Of a stretch of 64,000 nt of DNA, positions 32,758-41,511 are shown one piece after another. Position 1 is the first letter of the stretch. Every line of letters starts with the position of its first letter. This DNA comes from Thermoplasmata archaeon. GTDB lineage: Archaea > Thermoplasmatota > Thermoplasmata > RBG-16-68-12. A program made the position numbers and the translations under genes. The notes under the pieces were generated by a model that saw nothing but the letters and a program-made list of their open reading frames with translations, was not told the origin of the DNA and did no database searches. Location of the stretch: positions 30,474-94,473 of the forward strand of contig DASWDU010000022.1 of the NCBI GenBank assembly GCA_036395115.1, read 5' to 3'.

Positions 32758-33390
32758 ATGGCCCAGCAGTGCCCGAAGTGCGGTACGGACAACCGCGACG
32801 AATCACGTTTCTGCCTGTATTGCGGCGCGTCGCTCCCGGGCCCGACCCCCGAGGACGCACCACGGCCCGCTGTCACCGCGCCGATGAGCTCGTCCCCGCC
32901 GATCCGCGTGGACCCTCCGCCGGCCCTGCGCGAGCACATGCCTGATTTCGTCGGTCTCCTCGGGTTCGCGTTCTTCCTCGTCGTCCTCGGCGTCGTCTTC
33001 TACCTGAATCAGAATCTCTTCGCGGACCTTCGAGCGTGGTGGGACCAGACCGTCGCGGGCCAACTCCGGCCTCCGGAGAGGATCATCTCGTCCGCGATCG
33101 CGTTCTGGGGGTTGATCGGCGCTGCCGACCTCGTCGTCGCGGCGTTGCGGTGGACGATCCGGCGCACGAAAATCCACACACTGGGCGCGGCCCTTGGAGG
33201 CATCGGAATGATCGCGTTCGCGTACTTCCTCTACCGCTACTCCGTGCGCGAACTCAGTGGCTCCCAAGTCGTTTCGTTCGAGGCGGCGGTGATCGGAATC
33301 CTGCTGTTCGTCTACATCGGACTCGGGCTGCACTGGACGCGCGCGAAGCGCCGCCTCGCCTACGAGGCCACGGAACTCTCGCCGCGATAG
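32758..33390 (+). CDS. Zinc-ribbon membrane protein
   Basis: 210 residues from the ATG at 32758; a GTG 9 bp upstream is also in frame. It begins with a zinc ribbon (QCPKCGTDNRDESRFCLYCG), then a Pro-rich linker, then four to five membrane helices: FVGLLGFAFFLVVLGVVFYL, ISSAIAFWGLIGAADLVVAA, LGGIGMIAFAYFLYRYSV and AAVIGILLFVYIGLGLHW. Such zinc-ribbon (zinc-ribbon_2 type) membrane proteins are very common in archaea and uncharacterised. It converges with the gene at 33394, only 3 bp apart. Confidence 0.78.
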   Translation: MAQQCPKCGTDNRDESRFCLYCGASLPGPTPEDAPRPAVTAPMSSSPPIRVDPPPALREHMPDFVGLLGFAFFLVVLGVVFYLNQNLFADLRAWWDQTVAGQLRPPERIISSAIAFWGLIGAADLVVAALRWTIRRTKIHTLGAALGGIGMIAFAYFLYRYSVRELSGSQVVSFEAAVIGILLFVYIGLGLHWTRAKRRLAYEATELSPR

Positions 33391-33393
33391 CCT

Positions 33394-33705
33394 TCAAGGC
33401 CGGACGATGCTGAAGGACTCGGATCCGCCGGGCGGGATGAATTGGCTCCCGCACTCGCACGTCCAGACGAGCCCGGTCCTCTCGGCGATGACGAGCCGCG
33501 TGACCGTGTAGTCGAACCCGCATATCGTGCACGCGAGTACGACCGATGGCGCGGCCGCCTGTCGCGTCACGACGACCGGCGTTTCCTTCCTTCGAATCCA
33601 AGCCCTCAGCTTCGCGAGACGTCCCGGCCCCCCGTGCGCCGACTTCGGCCTGGCGCCCGGAGTCGCGAGAGAGATCCGTGCTTTAACTCGGGGACTTTCG
33701 ACCAC
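33394..33705 (-). CDS. Small zinc-finger protein
   Basis: 103 residues. A basic N-terminal half (KARISLATPGARPKSAHGG and on) precedes one zinc ribbon, LACTICGFDYTVTRLVIAER then WTCECGSQFIPPGG, with two clean C-x-x-C knuckles. It could bind nucleic acid or another protein. The real start may be internal, since the first 35 residues look unstructured. No known family name. Confidence 0.55.
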   Translation of the reverse strand: MVESPRVKARISLATPGARPKSAHGGPGRLAKLRAWIRRKETPVVVTRQAAAPSVVLACTICGFDYTVTRLVIAERTGLVWTCECGSQFIPPGGSESFSIVRP

Positions 33706-33816
33706 AGTCCTCCACTCCCGCGTTAGCTATTCGTTCGCCACCAGATAAAGGTCCGCGAGCTACTGCGGTCGATAATGAGAACGTGATGCGGTGTCCCGCA
33801 TCCGATTCGTTCACCG

Positions 33817-34260
33817 TCACATCGATTGCGTCGGGAAGTGTGCGCGCTCCGAAGGATCCGCGCGGAGCCGATCGAGCGCGTCCTCCAGGACCTCGATAAC
33901 CCGATCCCTCTCGGAAGCTTGATCCGGGTACTCGCAGCTCCAGCGACGCCAATAGGGCCGCTTGTGGGCGATCTTGTACTTGAGGCCGGACATGAACGTC
34001 GCGTAGCTGTCCTCGTCGATCTTCCGCACACGCTGATGCCCGAGGAGATACCAGTGGTAGAGCGTGCCCGGAGGCACTCCGGATCCCGGAGGCGCGGGCC
34101 TGCTTCTCCGTTTCACACTCTTGAAAGTGAACTCCCAGCGGTCCGGCGCGACCTTTTGCTCCCGCCAAATGGCATCCGTGTAGCGCCAGGAGTGCGATTC
34201 GCCGACCGCCATCCCGCTGTACGATTGCCCGTTGAATTCCTTGAGGTCGTCGAAGGACAT
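33817..34260 (-). CDS. Uncharacterised basic protein
   Basis: 147 residues, alpha/beta, rich in Trp, Tyr and Arg: SFDDLKEFNGQSYSGMAVGE, SHSWRYTDAIWREQKVAPDR, GVPPGTLYHWYLLGHQRVRK, KYKIAHKRPYWRRWSCEYP, and a final helix VIEVLEDALDRLRADP. I do not recognise a family. There is no membrane segment. Codon use and length support a real gene. It lies alone between two minus-strand genes. Confidence 0.6.
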   Translation of the reverse strand: MSFDDLKEFNGQSYSGMAVGESHSWRYTDAIWREQKVAPDRWEFTFKSVKRRSRPAPPGSGVPPGTLYHWYLLGHQRVRKIDEDSYATFMSGLKYKIAHKRPYWRRWSCEYPDQASERDRVIEVLEDALDRLRADPSERAHFPTQSM

Positions 34261-34392
34261 GAATCGGACGCCCCACGGACGGCAACATAGAAGGCGTTTC
34301 TCCGGGGAGAGATGGGTGAAAGTGACGCGCGAGGGGACCTCCGGACGCGGTCGGATGAGACGGCCGTCCCGGCGTCGACCCAGGGGACCGAC

Positions 34393-35076
34393 CTACCAGG
34401 GAAGCCCCAACGCTCCCGCGAGGAACCGGTTGAGCGAATCCATGGACGTGCACGCCTCGATGAACGAATCGAAGAAACGATCGCTCGTGACCTCGGGATC
34501 TCGGAACGGGCGCGCCCCCACGAAATCCTTCCGGCGAAGGTCCTGGATGAGAGGATGGTTCGGGTCGATGCCCGACGGCGGTCGCTTCAGCGATTCGCCC
34601 TCGAGTCGCACCTTGCTCCGGAGGACGTCCTTCCAGCGGTCCGGCTCGTCGAGGATGCGGCCTCGGATCTTCGCGAGCGTCGGCGGTTCCGGATGCCATA
34701 CGCCGGAGTAAGCGGCGCTCTCGCCGGGTCCCAGGTGCAGGAAGAATCCGGGCGTCATGTGCTCGGGTCCCACCGCCTTCGCGTGCCAGAAGTGGATCCC
34801 GACGTGCGTCTTGTACGGGCGCTTGTCCGGGGAGAAACGGATATCCCGATAGATCCGCGAGAGAGATCCACCGAACGGCCGCGCGTCGCCGACGAGGTAC
34901 GGGCTGAGCCTCTGCAAACGCGCGCTGGCATCCTTGATGAATCGGACTGCGGGCTCCTGGACGACCTTCTCATACCGCTCCTTGTTCGCCGTGAACCACG
35001 GTTTGTTGTTGTTCTTTCCCAGCTCGCGGAAGAATTCCATGAATTCCGACGTGAAGTACCGCACGCGTTCGGCCAT
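34393..35076 (-). CDS. DUF2461 family protein
   Basis: 227 residues matching DUF2461 (TIGR02453): FTSEFMEFFRELGKNNNKPW then FTANKERYEKVVQEPAV, the central GGSLSRIYRDIRFSPDKRPY, KTHVGIHFWH, then GFFLHLGPGESAAYSGVWHP. The F-x-x-x-NR-DIRFS-DK-PYK core is intact. The family is widespread in bacteria, less so in archaea, and its function is unknown. There is no signal peptide. It diverges from the roadblock gene at 35221. Confidence 0.85.
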   Translation of the reverse strand: MAERVRYFTSEFMEFFRELGKNNNKPWFTANKERYEKVVQEPAVRFIKDASARLQRLSPYLVGDARPFGGSLSRIYRDIRFSPDKRPYKTHVGIHFWHAKAVGPEHMTPGFFLHLGPGESAAYSGVWHPEPPTLAKIRGRILDEPDRWKDVLRSKVRLEGESLKRPPSGIDPNHPLIQDLRRKDFVGARPFRDPEVTSDRFFDSFIEACTSMDSLNRFLAGALGLPW

Positions 35077-35220
35077 CCCGAGGTCCCCCGACTCCCTGCC
35101 TCACAGAATGCAGCGGTCCCGGTTCAACGTTCGGGCGGCGGACCGTCCCGTCGTGAGGAAATTTCGCCCGGTGAGAACGGGAGGCAAGCTTGCTTAAGGC
35201 GCCACCGCGAGTCGTCTTTG

Positions 35221-35658
35221 ATGGCCGCGCAGATGACACGGGCCAAAGCCGACGACCCGCTCCAAATGCTCGTCGTCTCCCCCCCGGAGGGCGTCGCCGA
35301 ACGCCTGCGCGCCGCCCTCGCACCGATTCGACAGGTCCCCGGGTTCGTCTCCGCCGTCGTCACGCGCCGAGACGGCCTTGTGATCCATCACACCTTCAAG
35401 ACGGCACGCGACGCCGCCGGCCTGAGCGCCATGGCCGCCGCGATGATCGGCGCCGCGCGCTCGACCGGCCTGGAACTCCGCAAGGGCTTGCCGGAATACG
35501 GGTTCTTCCGATTCCAAGAGGGCGTCCTCCTGATTCGAGACGCCGGGCCCGCGGCGCTCCTCGCCTGTTTGCTCGAGACGGATGCGAACATCGGCTATGC
35601 GATCGCCAAACTCACGCGCGTTTCCCAGCTCGTGCAAGAGACGCTTGAGGAACTCTGA
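35221..35658 (+). CDS. Roadblock/LC7-domain protein
   Basis: 145 residues. After a short helix the roadblock fold follows: VPGFVSAVVTRRDGLVIHHT, a helix LSAMAAAMIGAARSTGLELR, a strand GFFRFQEGVLLIRDAGPAAL and a final pair LLACLLETDANIGYAIAKLT. These proteins bind or regulate Ras-like and MglA-like GTPases. A Ras-like GTPase is encoded 9 kb away at 25664. The next gene, encoding a V4R sensor, begins 9 bp downstream, so the two are one operon. Confidence 0.8.
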   Translation: MAAQMTRAKADDPLQMLVVSPPEGVAERLRAALAPIRQVPGFVSAVVTRRDGLVIHHTFKTARDAAGLSAMAAAMIGAARSTGLELRKGLPEYGFFRFQEGVLLIRDAGPAALLACLLETDANIGYAIAKLTRVSQLVQETLEEL

Positions 35659-35667
35659 GATGAGACG

Positions 35668-36279
35668 ATGATCCACCGATTCACGTTGTCGGACGAACAG
35701 AGCCGCGCGGAATTCCAGCAGGTCTCGAAGGACCTCCTCGAGCACAACGCGACCCAGGGCGTGAACTACTGGGCCGGCTCGCCATTCCCGACGATGCTCA
35801 TCTGGGCCGGCCGGGTCTTCGACTTCCTCCGCGTGATGGAGGAGATCGTCGGATTCTATCCGGCGCGGCGGCAGAGCTACCTCGTCGGGTACCGCTCGGG
35901 AAGCGACGGCGCCGCGGTCACCCAGTCGCTCCTGAAGTCGACCCCGGACAAGGCGGAGCGGGCTCGGCTCCTGGGCCGGGGCAACTCGATCCTCGCAGGG
36001 GCCGGATGGGGCCGGTGCGCGATCGAGTACGACGAGGACGCGAAGAAGGTGCGATGGGAATTCCCCGAGGGCACGGCGATCGGACTCGCCGCCCACCTCG
36101 AAGGGGTCCGCGGCAAGCCGGCGTGTCCGTTCATGGCGGGATTCGTGGCCGGCTGGACGAACCGCTCCCTTGGGACCCAGTTGGAGTTCGACGAGACGGC
36201 GTGTGTCGGGCGGGGGGACAAGCACTGCATATTCGAATCAGTCGAATTCCTGCGGCCGAAAGACGAGTACATCGAGTGA
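35668..36279 (+). CDS. V4R (4-vinyl reductase) domain sensor protein
   Basis: 203 residues. The C-terminal 100 carry the V4R pattern: VRWEFPEGTAIGLAAHLEGV, KPACPFMAGFVAGWTNRSLG, then EFDETACVGRGDKHCIFESV, where the two late Cys and the C-P-F-x-x-G-F motif form the usual metal or small-ligand pocket. The N-terminal part includes VNYWAGSPFPTMLIWAGRVF. V4R domains sense small molecules in XylR/DmpR-type regulators and in BchJ. Encoded 9 bp after a roadblock protein, so a sensor that feeds a small-GTPase switch is a reasonable idea. Confidence 0.8.
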   Translation: MIHRFTLSDEQSRAEFQQVSKDLLEHNATQGVNYWAGSPFPTMLIWAGRVFDFLRVMEEIVGFYPARRQSYLVGYRSGSDGAAVTQSLLKSTPDKAERARLLGRGNSILAGAGWGRCAIEYDEDAKKVRWEFPEGTAIGLAAHLEGVRGKPACPFMAGFVAGWTNRSLGTQLEFDETACVGRGDKHCIFESVEFLRPKDEYIE

Positions 36280-36285
36280 GCGGCC

Positions 36286-36687
36286 TCAGCCCAGGGGCCG
36301 GAACTTGTATCCGTAGTGGATCACGCCGGCCTCGCCTTCCTGACCGAGCTTCCGGAACGACGCCTGGACCTTCATCCCGATCTTGACGTCCTCGAGTTTC
36401 GCGTCGATCACCTGGGACGTGAGCCGTACGCCCTCTTCCATCTCGACGATCGCCATCACGTACGGCTTCTGCAGCTCGAACTGCGCCGGCGCGTCGTGAA
36501 TCACGGTGTACGTGACGACGGTCCCTCGGCCCGTCAGCTTGACCCGCTGCATCCGTCCGACGGACTTGCGGCCGCAATCCGGGCACACGGCCCGGGGAGG
36601 GAAGTCGACCTTCCCGCAATGCCCGCATTTCGTGCCGATCAGGTTGTAGCGGCTCGGGACTTCACGCCAGAACCGAGGGATGGACAT
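36286..36687 (-). CDS. Zn-ribbon OB-fold protein (DUF35), scaffold of thiolase/HMG-CoA synthase
   Basis: 133 residues. The zinc ribbon is IGTKCGHCGKVDFPPRAVCP with a second DCG knuckle; the OB fold follows, with RGTVVTYTVIHDAPAQFELQ, KPYVMAIVEMEEGVRLTSQV and DVKIGMKVQASFRKLG. In methanogens the homologous DUF35 protein bridges acetoacetyl-CoA thiolase and HMG-CoA synthase in one complex that passes acetoacetyl-CoA between sites. It lies 1 bp after the thiolase gene at the end of the operon, the conserved archaeal arrangement. Confidence 0.93.
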   Translation of the reverse strand: MSIPRFWREVPSRYNLIGTKCGHCGKVDFPPRAVCPDCGRKSVGRMQRVKLTGRGTVVTYTVIHDAPAQFELQKPYVMAIVEMEEGVRLTSQVIDAKLEDVKIGMKVQASFRKLGQEGEAGVIHYGYKFRPLG

Positions 36688-36688
36688 C

Positions 36689-37858
36689 TCAGTCCCCTCG
36701 CTCGAAGAGGTGGACGACCGCCGTGGCGCCGGTGCCGCCCAGAGTGTGCGTGAGGCCGCGACGCGCCCCGACGACCTGCCTCTTGCCCGCCTCGCCGCGC
36801 AGCTGGTGGACGATCTCGACGGCCTGCGCGACTCCCGTCGCGCCGACCGGCTGGCCGCGCGCCTTCAATCCGCCCGACGTGTTCACGGAAACCTTGCCGT
36901 TCAGCGCCGTGACGCCGTCCATGGTCGCGGGGCCGCCCTTCCCCTTTTCGACGAACCGCAGGTCCTCGATCGCGAGGATCTCCGATATCGTGAAATTGTC
37001 GTGGACCTCCGCGACTTGGATGTCCTTCGGCGTGAGCTTCGCCTGATCGAACGCCCGCTTGCCCGCGACGACGGTCGCGTCCATCGTCGTCAGGTCCCGC
37101 CGGTCATGGAGGGCGAGGAAGTCGCTCGCCTGCCCGGACCCGCGTAGGACGATCGGCGTGTCGGTGAACTTGCGGGCCTTCTCCGCCGCGCACAGCACGA
37201 CCGCCGCGGCGCCGTCGCTGAGCGGGGCGCAGTCGAACAGCCCGAGCGGCTCCGCGACCCAGGGGCTCTGCAGGACGGCGTCCATCGTGATCTCCTTCTG
37301 GAACTGCGCTTCCGGGTTGAGCGCGCCGTTCTTGTGATTCTTCACCGCGACGGAGGCCATGTGCTCGCGCGTCGTGCCGTAGTCGTACATGTGGCGGCGG
37401 GCCATCATCGCGTACAGCCCGGCGAACGTCGCGCCGAAGACGCTCTCCCACTCTTGGTCCGCGGTCGACGACAGGATCTCCGCGGCCTGGACCTCCCCGA
37501 CGTCCGTCATCTTCTCCGCGCCCCCCACCACGACAATGTCGTACATGCCCGACGCAATCGCGAGGCGCGCTTGGAAGAGCGCGATGGCCCCGCACGCCCC
37601 GCCTCCCTCGACGCGCACGGTCGGGAGGTGCCGGTCCGCGAGGCCCGAGTAGTCCGCGACGAGGGCGGACACGTGCTCCTGGTCGATGAACTTCCCCGCG
37701 GACATGTTGCCAATGTACACGGCGTCGATGTCCTCCGAGCGGAGCTTCGCGTCCTGGATCGCCTTCAGGCCCGCCTCGATCCCCAGGTCTCGGAAGGAAC
37801 GGTCCCACAGCTCGCCGAATTCCGTCTCGCCGACGCCGATGACGGCGACGCCCCGCAC
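36689..37858 (-). CDS. Archaeal acetyl-CoA C-acetyltransferase (thiolase)
   Basis: 389 residues from a GTG at 37858. It condenses two acetyl-CoA to acetoacetyl-CoA, first step of the mevalonate route to archaeal lipids. The nucleophile Cys89 lies in EGGGACGAIALFQ; EVHDNFTISE supplies the His of the oxyanion site; GGTGATAVVHLF is the last loop. The usual G-H-P-x-G-A-T-G motif reads GLKARGQPVGATG, with Gln336 where the catalytic His is expected; the DNA clearly gives CAG. Gap to HMG-CoA synthase is 4 bp. The enzyme probably works in a complex with synthase and DUF35 protein. Confidence 0.93.
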   Translation of the reverse strand: MRGVAVIGVGETEFGELWDRSFRDLGIEAGLKAIQDAKLRSEDIDAVYIGNMSAGKFIDQEHVSALVADYSGLADRHLPTVRVEGGGACGAIALFQARLAIASGMYDIVVVGGAEKMTDVGEVQAAEILSSTADQEWESVFGATFAGLYAMMARRHMYDYGTTREHMASVAVKNHKNGALNPEAQFQKEITMDAVLQSPWVAEPLGLFDCAPLSDGAAAVVLCAAEKARKFTDTPIVLRGSGQASDFLALHDRRDLTTMDATVVAGKRAFDQAKLTPKDIQVAEVHDNFTISEILAIEDLRFVEKGKGGPATMDGVTALNGKVSVNTSGGLKARGQPVGATGVAQAVEIVHQLRGEAGKRQVVGARRGLTHTLGGTGATAVVHLFERGD

Positions 37859-37862
37859 CGGT

Positions 37863-38915
37863 TCATGCCTCCCGCATCAGGATCTTGCCGCGGTACTTCG
37901 CGTACGTCGAGTACTCGATGAACACGTGGTCCTCGATCTGCGCCTTGACCGTCGGCGTCGCCTCCCGCCGGATGCGCGCGATCTCGTCCGTCACCGTGAT
38001 ATCGAACCCGTCGGAGCCGGCGCCGCTCCCGTATCCGACGGCAAAGATGCGGTCGCCGGATTCGGCCTCGTCCAAGATGGCACAGAGGCCGACCATGATC
38101 GCTCCGCTGTACGTGTTCCCGATTTCCCGCACGCACAGGCCCGCGTCGATCTGGGCGTCCTTGAAGCCGAGTTGCTTCGCCACGCGGACCGGGAACTTCC
38201 CGTTCGGCTGGTGGAACACGGCGTAGTCGTAGTCCTCGGCCGTCGTGCCGGCCCGCTTGAAGAGGAGCTGCGCGCAGCTCATCACGTGCTTGAAGTACGC
38301 GGGTTCGCCGGTGAACCGGCCGCCGTGGCTCGGATATCGCTGGCCCTCCCGCCTCCAGAAGTCCGGCGTGTCGGTCGTGTACGAGACCGTGTGATCGATG
38401 TCCGCGATCGTCCGGTCCGTGCCGATCAGGAACGCCGCGCCGCCGGCGGACGCGCTGTATTCGAGCGCATCGCCCGGCGCGCCTTGGCTTGTGTCGGAGC
38501 CGACCGCCAGCCCGTACTTCATCATCTTCGAGAGGGTGAGGCCCATCGTCGTCTGCATCGCGGCGGTCCCGGCCTTGCACGCGAACTCGAAATCGGCCGC
38601 CGTCAGGACGGGGGCGGAACCGATCGCCTCGGCGACGATCGTGGCCGTCGGCTTGACGGCGTACGGATGCGATTCCGACCCGACGTAAATGGCGCCGATC
38701 TCCGTGGGGTCGATGTCCACCTTCGCCATGCACGCCCGCGAGGCCTCGACGGAGATCGTGATGACGTCCTCGTCCGGGCCGGGCACGCTCTTCGCGCGGA
38801 TGTTGAGCCCGCGGCCCATCGCCTCGCCGTCGGCGCCCCACACCGCCCCGATGTCCTTCGGCCGAATCCGGAAGCGCGGGATGTACGCGCCGTAGCTGAC
38901 GATGCCCGCCTTCAT
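37863..38915 (-). CDS. Hydroxymethylglutaryl-CoA synthase
   Basis: 350 residues, archaeal type. Catalytic Glu81 in [16 protein letters not shown], nucleophile Cys113 in [14 protein letters not shown], and the His in [15 protein letters not shown] are all present, along with [12 protein letters not shown]. It adds acetyl-CoA to acetoacetyl-CoA to form HMG-CoA. Its start overlaps the regulator gene by 4 bp (ATGA) and thiolase follows after 4 bp. HMG-CoA reductase is not in the window. Confidence 0.95.
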   Translation of the reverse strand: MKAGIVSYGAYIPRFRIRPKDIGAVWGADGEAMGRGLNIRAKSVPGPDEDVITISVEASRACMAKVDIDPTEIGAIYVGSESHPYAVKPTATIVAEAIGSAPVLTAADFEFACKAGTAAMQTTMGLTLSKMMKYGLAVGSDTSQGAPGDALEYSASAGGAAFLIGTDRTIADIDHTVSYTTDTPDFWRREGQRYPSHGGRFTGEPAYFKHVMSCAQLLFKRAGTTAEDYDYAVFHQPNGKFPVRVAKQLGFKDAQIDAGLCVREIGNTYSGAIMVGLCAILDEAESGDRIFAVGYGSGAGSDGFDITVTDEIARIRREATPTVKAQIEDHVFIEYSTYAKYRGKILMREA

Positions 38916-39589
38916 GCGATCCGCTCCAGTCTCGAGATCAGCTCGGGCTGATCGAGGTCCGTCCGGGCGAGGATGATGTTCTCCAGCTCCGCGAGCCGGA
39001 CCGCGAGTTCGTCGATGTTCTCCGGCTGGACGTAGACGACCATCGCCGGCTTCAGCGGATGGGCCTTGATCGCGATCATCGGCGATCGCCCGTATTTGAC
39101 CTCAGTGAAGAGCAGCGCCCTCTCGCTCGACGCCCCGTAGATGCGCAGCGCGTCGCTCGCGTCGAGGGTCGTGATCGCCTTGATCGAGTGGATGACCGTA
39201 TACCCGTTCACGAGCCGCCGAGTGTTCAGTTTCTGCGTGAGGAGCTTGCCGTCGATCTTGCGGAGGAAGTCCGCGGCGCGCACGCCGACGGCCCAGTCCC
39301 GCATCGACGGGATGACGTCGGAATATTCCTGGAAGCGCTTCGAGAGCCGCTGCCCCGACTGCTGGTCGATGTCCAGGAGGGCCTCGACGAGCCGGCGGAT
39401 CGTCTTGATCCCGGGAGACTCCCGCCGTCCCGCCTCGTAGTCGCTGATGACGCTGGGCGAGACGCGCATGTGGTTCGCTAGATCCGTCTGAGAGATGTGC
39501 AGCTCCTCGCGCCACTTCCGCATCGTCTTGCCCGGCTGGTCCGACAAGGCGATCTCGCCCGCGATCTTCTCGCGGAGCGGGAACTGCAT
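38912..39589 (-). CDS. XRE-family HTH regulator of the mevalonate-entry operon
   Basis: 225 residues from the ATG at 39589. The helix-turn-helix is [20 protein letters not shown] then [21 protein letters not shown] long C-terminal domain ([60 protein letters not shown]) is shared by archaeal regulators encoded before HMG-CoA synthase and may sense a metabolite. A TATA box at 39611-39619 is 26 bp above 39589, so a longer start at 39604 would be too close; the message is leaderless. Control of the operon by this protein is inferred from its position. Confidence 0.88.
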   Translation of the reverse strand: MQFPLREKIAGEIALSDQPGKTMRKWREELHISQTDLANHMRVSPSVISDYEAGRRESPGIKTIRRLVEALLDIDQQSGQRLSKRFQEYSDVIPSMRDWAVGVRAADFLRKIDGKLLTQKLNTRRLVNGYTVIHSIKAITTLDASDALRIYGASSERALLFTEVKYGRSPMIAIKAHPLKPAMVVYVQPENIDELAVRLAELENIILARTDLDQPELISRLERIA

Positions 39590-39610
39590 GCCCGAGCGAC
39601 ACATGGAGGG

Positions 39611-39619
39611 CTATATAAG
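39611..39619 (-). promoter_or_regulatory. TATA box of the mevalonate-entry operon
   Basis: Minus strand CTTATATAG, centred 26 bp upstream of the ATG at 39589. It fixes the start codon of the regulator and predicts a leaderless transcript. Confidence 0.7.
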
Positions 39620-39751
39620 CGTGTCGAAGAGTCTATCGACGCACGCCGAGCGACGGAACGCGGTCCGCGTCGCCGGATTCGAAGGCGCCCGACGAATTTG
39701 TCAACGCGGGCCGCTCCGGATTGACAATCCCTTTACCTGCGGCCAACGGCG

Positions 39752-40102
39752 ATGCGACGTCGCCCACCCATCGTGTCCGACGATTCTCCCCCGCGAAAAT
39801 CGAAGCGTCCGCAACGGACCGCGAGGAAGACGTTCTATCTGGTGGTGTGGTGGATGTCACAGAGCCCCTACGCCGCCATCTTCGAGAACCGCATCGCGGC
39901 GGATGCCGCGGCGAACGTTCGAAACGCGATCCTGATTACGGTCTCTGGGGACGGGACGCAGATTCCGGAGATCGTCGACTGGTACCGTCGGGATCCGGAG
40001 GGCAAGCCGATGCCGGTCGAGTGGAGGGACCTCGCGGGGCAGGTCCGCGTCCCATGGAAGTTCCAGACGATCGACCAGTCTGAGGCGGAAGCCGCAGCGT
40101 AA
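39752..40102 (+). CDS. Small uncharacterised protein
   Basis: Up to 116 residues. The N-terminal 30 are basic and look disordered (PPRKSKRPQRTARKTFYL). The rest is alpha/beta: MSQSPYAAIFENRIAADAAA, then NAILITVSGDGTQIPEIVDW and YRRDPEGKPMPVEWRDLAGQ. An internal ATG at about 39854 could be the start of the conserved part. I do not recognise a family. No membrane segment. Confidence 0.5.
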   Translation: MRRRPPIVSDDSPPRKSKRPQRTARKTFYLVVWWMSQSPYAAIFENRIAADAAANVRNAILITVSGDGTQIPEIVDWYRRDPEGKPMPVEWRDLAGQVRVPWKFQTIDQSEAEAAA

Positions 40103-40167
40103 CCCGACCCATCGCGGCGCTCCCGCTCTCCAGGCGAGAAAGAAAAATGAGGGAAAGGGGTGGGGCC

Positions 40168-40989
40168 TCAGAAGTCCTGCACGCAGCGACCGAGCAGGAA
40201 GTTGTCGGAGACCGGCGCCCCGCTCGCGCTGAGGAACTCGAGGTAGATCCACGGGTTGCCTCCGACACCGCCGAGCGACGGCTGCTTCTGGAACTCGATC
40301 GACTCGCCCGCCGGGATCAGGACGATGCTCACCCTGACCGGCTTGTCGTTCTCGTGCGGACCGCCGACCGGATTGTCGTTGTTCCGGAAGATCAGCTGGG
40401 CGTTGACCCCTGAGAGGCTGAGTTCGCCGCTCAGGCTGATCGTCGAGCCCGTGTTGTCGCAGGATCCACCCGTGACGTCGGCACGAGCCAGCGCCGAGAT
40501 CACGAAGTCCGTGTCCGCGGCAAAGGCGCCTTGGACGCAGCGTCCGAGGAAGATCTCATCGGACATCGCGTTCCCGCTCGTGTCCATGAACTGAACCCAG
40601 ATGAATGGGTTGCCTCCCGTCCCGCCCAGCACAGGCTGTTTCGGGATCGAGACGCTGTCGCCCTCTGGAATCAGCACGGCCGTGGCCGTCGTCGTTTCGG
40701 TGTGCTCGTGCGTCCCCTTGACGTTGTTCTGGAACGTCATCTGCACGCCGAGCCCCGCCAGGGCGAGTTGACCCGAGAGGGTAATCTTCGGCCCCGGAGA
40801 GTTCTGGCAGTCGGACGACGCCGCGTCGATATGGACGCCGACCGGCATGGGAACTTCCGCGCTCACCGATTGCTTCCCGATCGCGTCATCGGCCGTTGTC
40901 ACGGAGGTCGACGCATTGCTCCGCGGCAGGATGGCCGCGGACAGCGCCGCCAGCGCGAGTGCGAGCACGATCAGGCACACAATTGCCAT
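40168..40989 (-). CDS. Secreted or membrane-anchored protein with two homologous beta domains
   Basis: 273 residues from the ATG at 40989. A hydrophobic segment MAIVCLIVLALALAALSAAI serves as signal peptide or anchor. Two tandem domains of about 100 residues follow. Each begins with a Cys (SSDCQNS / GGSCDNT), continues with S-G-x-L-x-L-x-G-x-x-x-Q strands, a His/Glu turn (GTHEHTE / GGPHEND), VLIP-G-S, KQP-LGG-GGNP and ends LGRCVQ. The paired Cys probably form one disulfide per domain. AAGGAGGT lies at 41009-41016, 19 bases before this ATG, so an upstream non-ATG start is possible. Function unknown. Confidence 0.75.
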   Translation of the reverse strand: MAIVCLIVLALALAALSAAILPRSNASTSVTTADDAIGKQSVSAEVPMPVGVHIDAASSDCQNSPGPKITLSGQLALAGLGVQMTFQNNVKGTHEHTETTTATAVLIPEGDSVSIPKQPVLGGTGGNPFIWVQFMDTSGNAMSDEIFLGRCVQGAFAADTDFVISALARADVTGGSCDNTGSTISLSGELSLSGVNAQLIFRNNDNPVGGPHENDKPVRVSIVLIPAGESIEFQKQPSLGGVGGNPWIYLEFLSASGAPVSDNFLLGRCVQDF

Positions 40990-41283
40990 TCGGTTGCGAA
41001 TATTCTTTACCTCCTTGCGACACGTTCGTCTCCGGCATTCGGGATAAGGGGCAGGGCCCGGGGTGAACACATGTGGTGCAGCGCCGAGGGTATCACCTCT
41101 GAGAATTCGAACCGCGTCGGAACATTTCGGATGGTTAGCACGTTTCCCTCGGTGAAGGGTGCCCGCGTGACTTTGGCACCGAGAGGTGCCGACGGGTCCG
41201 TACGGATCCGAACGCGCGGTCGAGGCGTCCAATTCGGTCGGAACTCGTCATAAGAGCTAAGCCGAACGGGACGATGCCGATCC

Positions 41284-41511
41284 ATGACCTTTCAAGCATA
41301 TCTCGACAACATCAAAGCCAAGACCGGCAAGACACCGGAGGATTTCATGAAGCTCGCCAAGAAGAAGGGCCTGTTCCGGCCAGACATGAAGGCGGGGGAA
41401 CTTGTCGCATGGCTCAAGAAGGATTTTGGCCTCGGTCAAGGCCACTCGATGGCCCTCTGGGCCGTCTTCAAGGACGAAGGATGGGTCGAAGGTCCGCGGA
41501 AGAAGACCTGA
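41284..41511 (+). CDS. Stand-alone DUF4287 protein
   Basis: 75 residues matching DUF4287 almost end to end: FQAYLDNIKAKTGKTPEDFM, KLAKKKGLFRPDMKAGELVA, WLKKDFGLGQGHSMALWAVF. The T-G-K-T-x-E-D-F and LG-GHSMAL-A motifs are classic. Function is unknown; the domain may bind DNA or nucleotides. A perfect hairpin GGCACC-GAGA-GGTGCC lies about 95 bp upstream at 41177-41192. A related domain is fused to DUF5655 at 9762. Confidence 0.85.
   Translation: MTFQAYLDNIKAKTGKTPEDFMKLAKKKGLFRPDMKAGELVAWLKKDFGLGQGHSMALWAVFKDEGWVEGPRKKT

Noticed and set aside
41177..41192. Perfect hairpin GGCACC-GAGA-GGTGCC, possible terminator or riboswitch part.
   Set aside because: No T-run follows, and there is no wider conserved structure. 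It may be chance or a weak regulatory hairpin.
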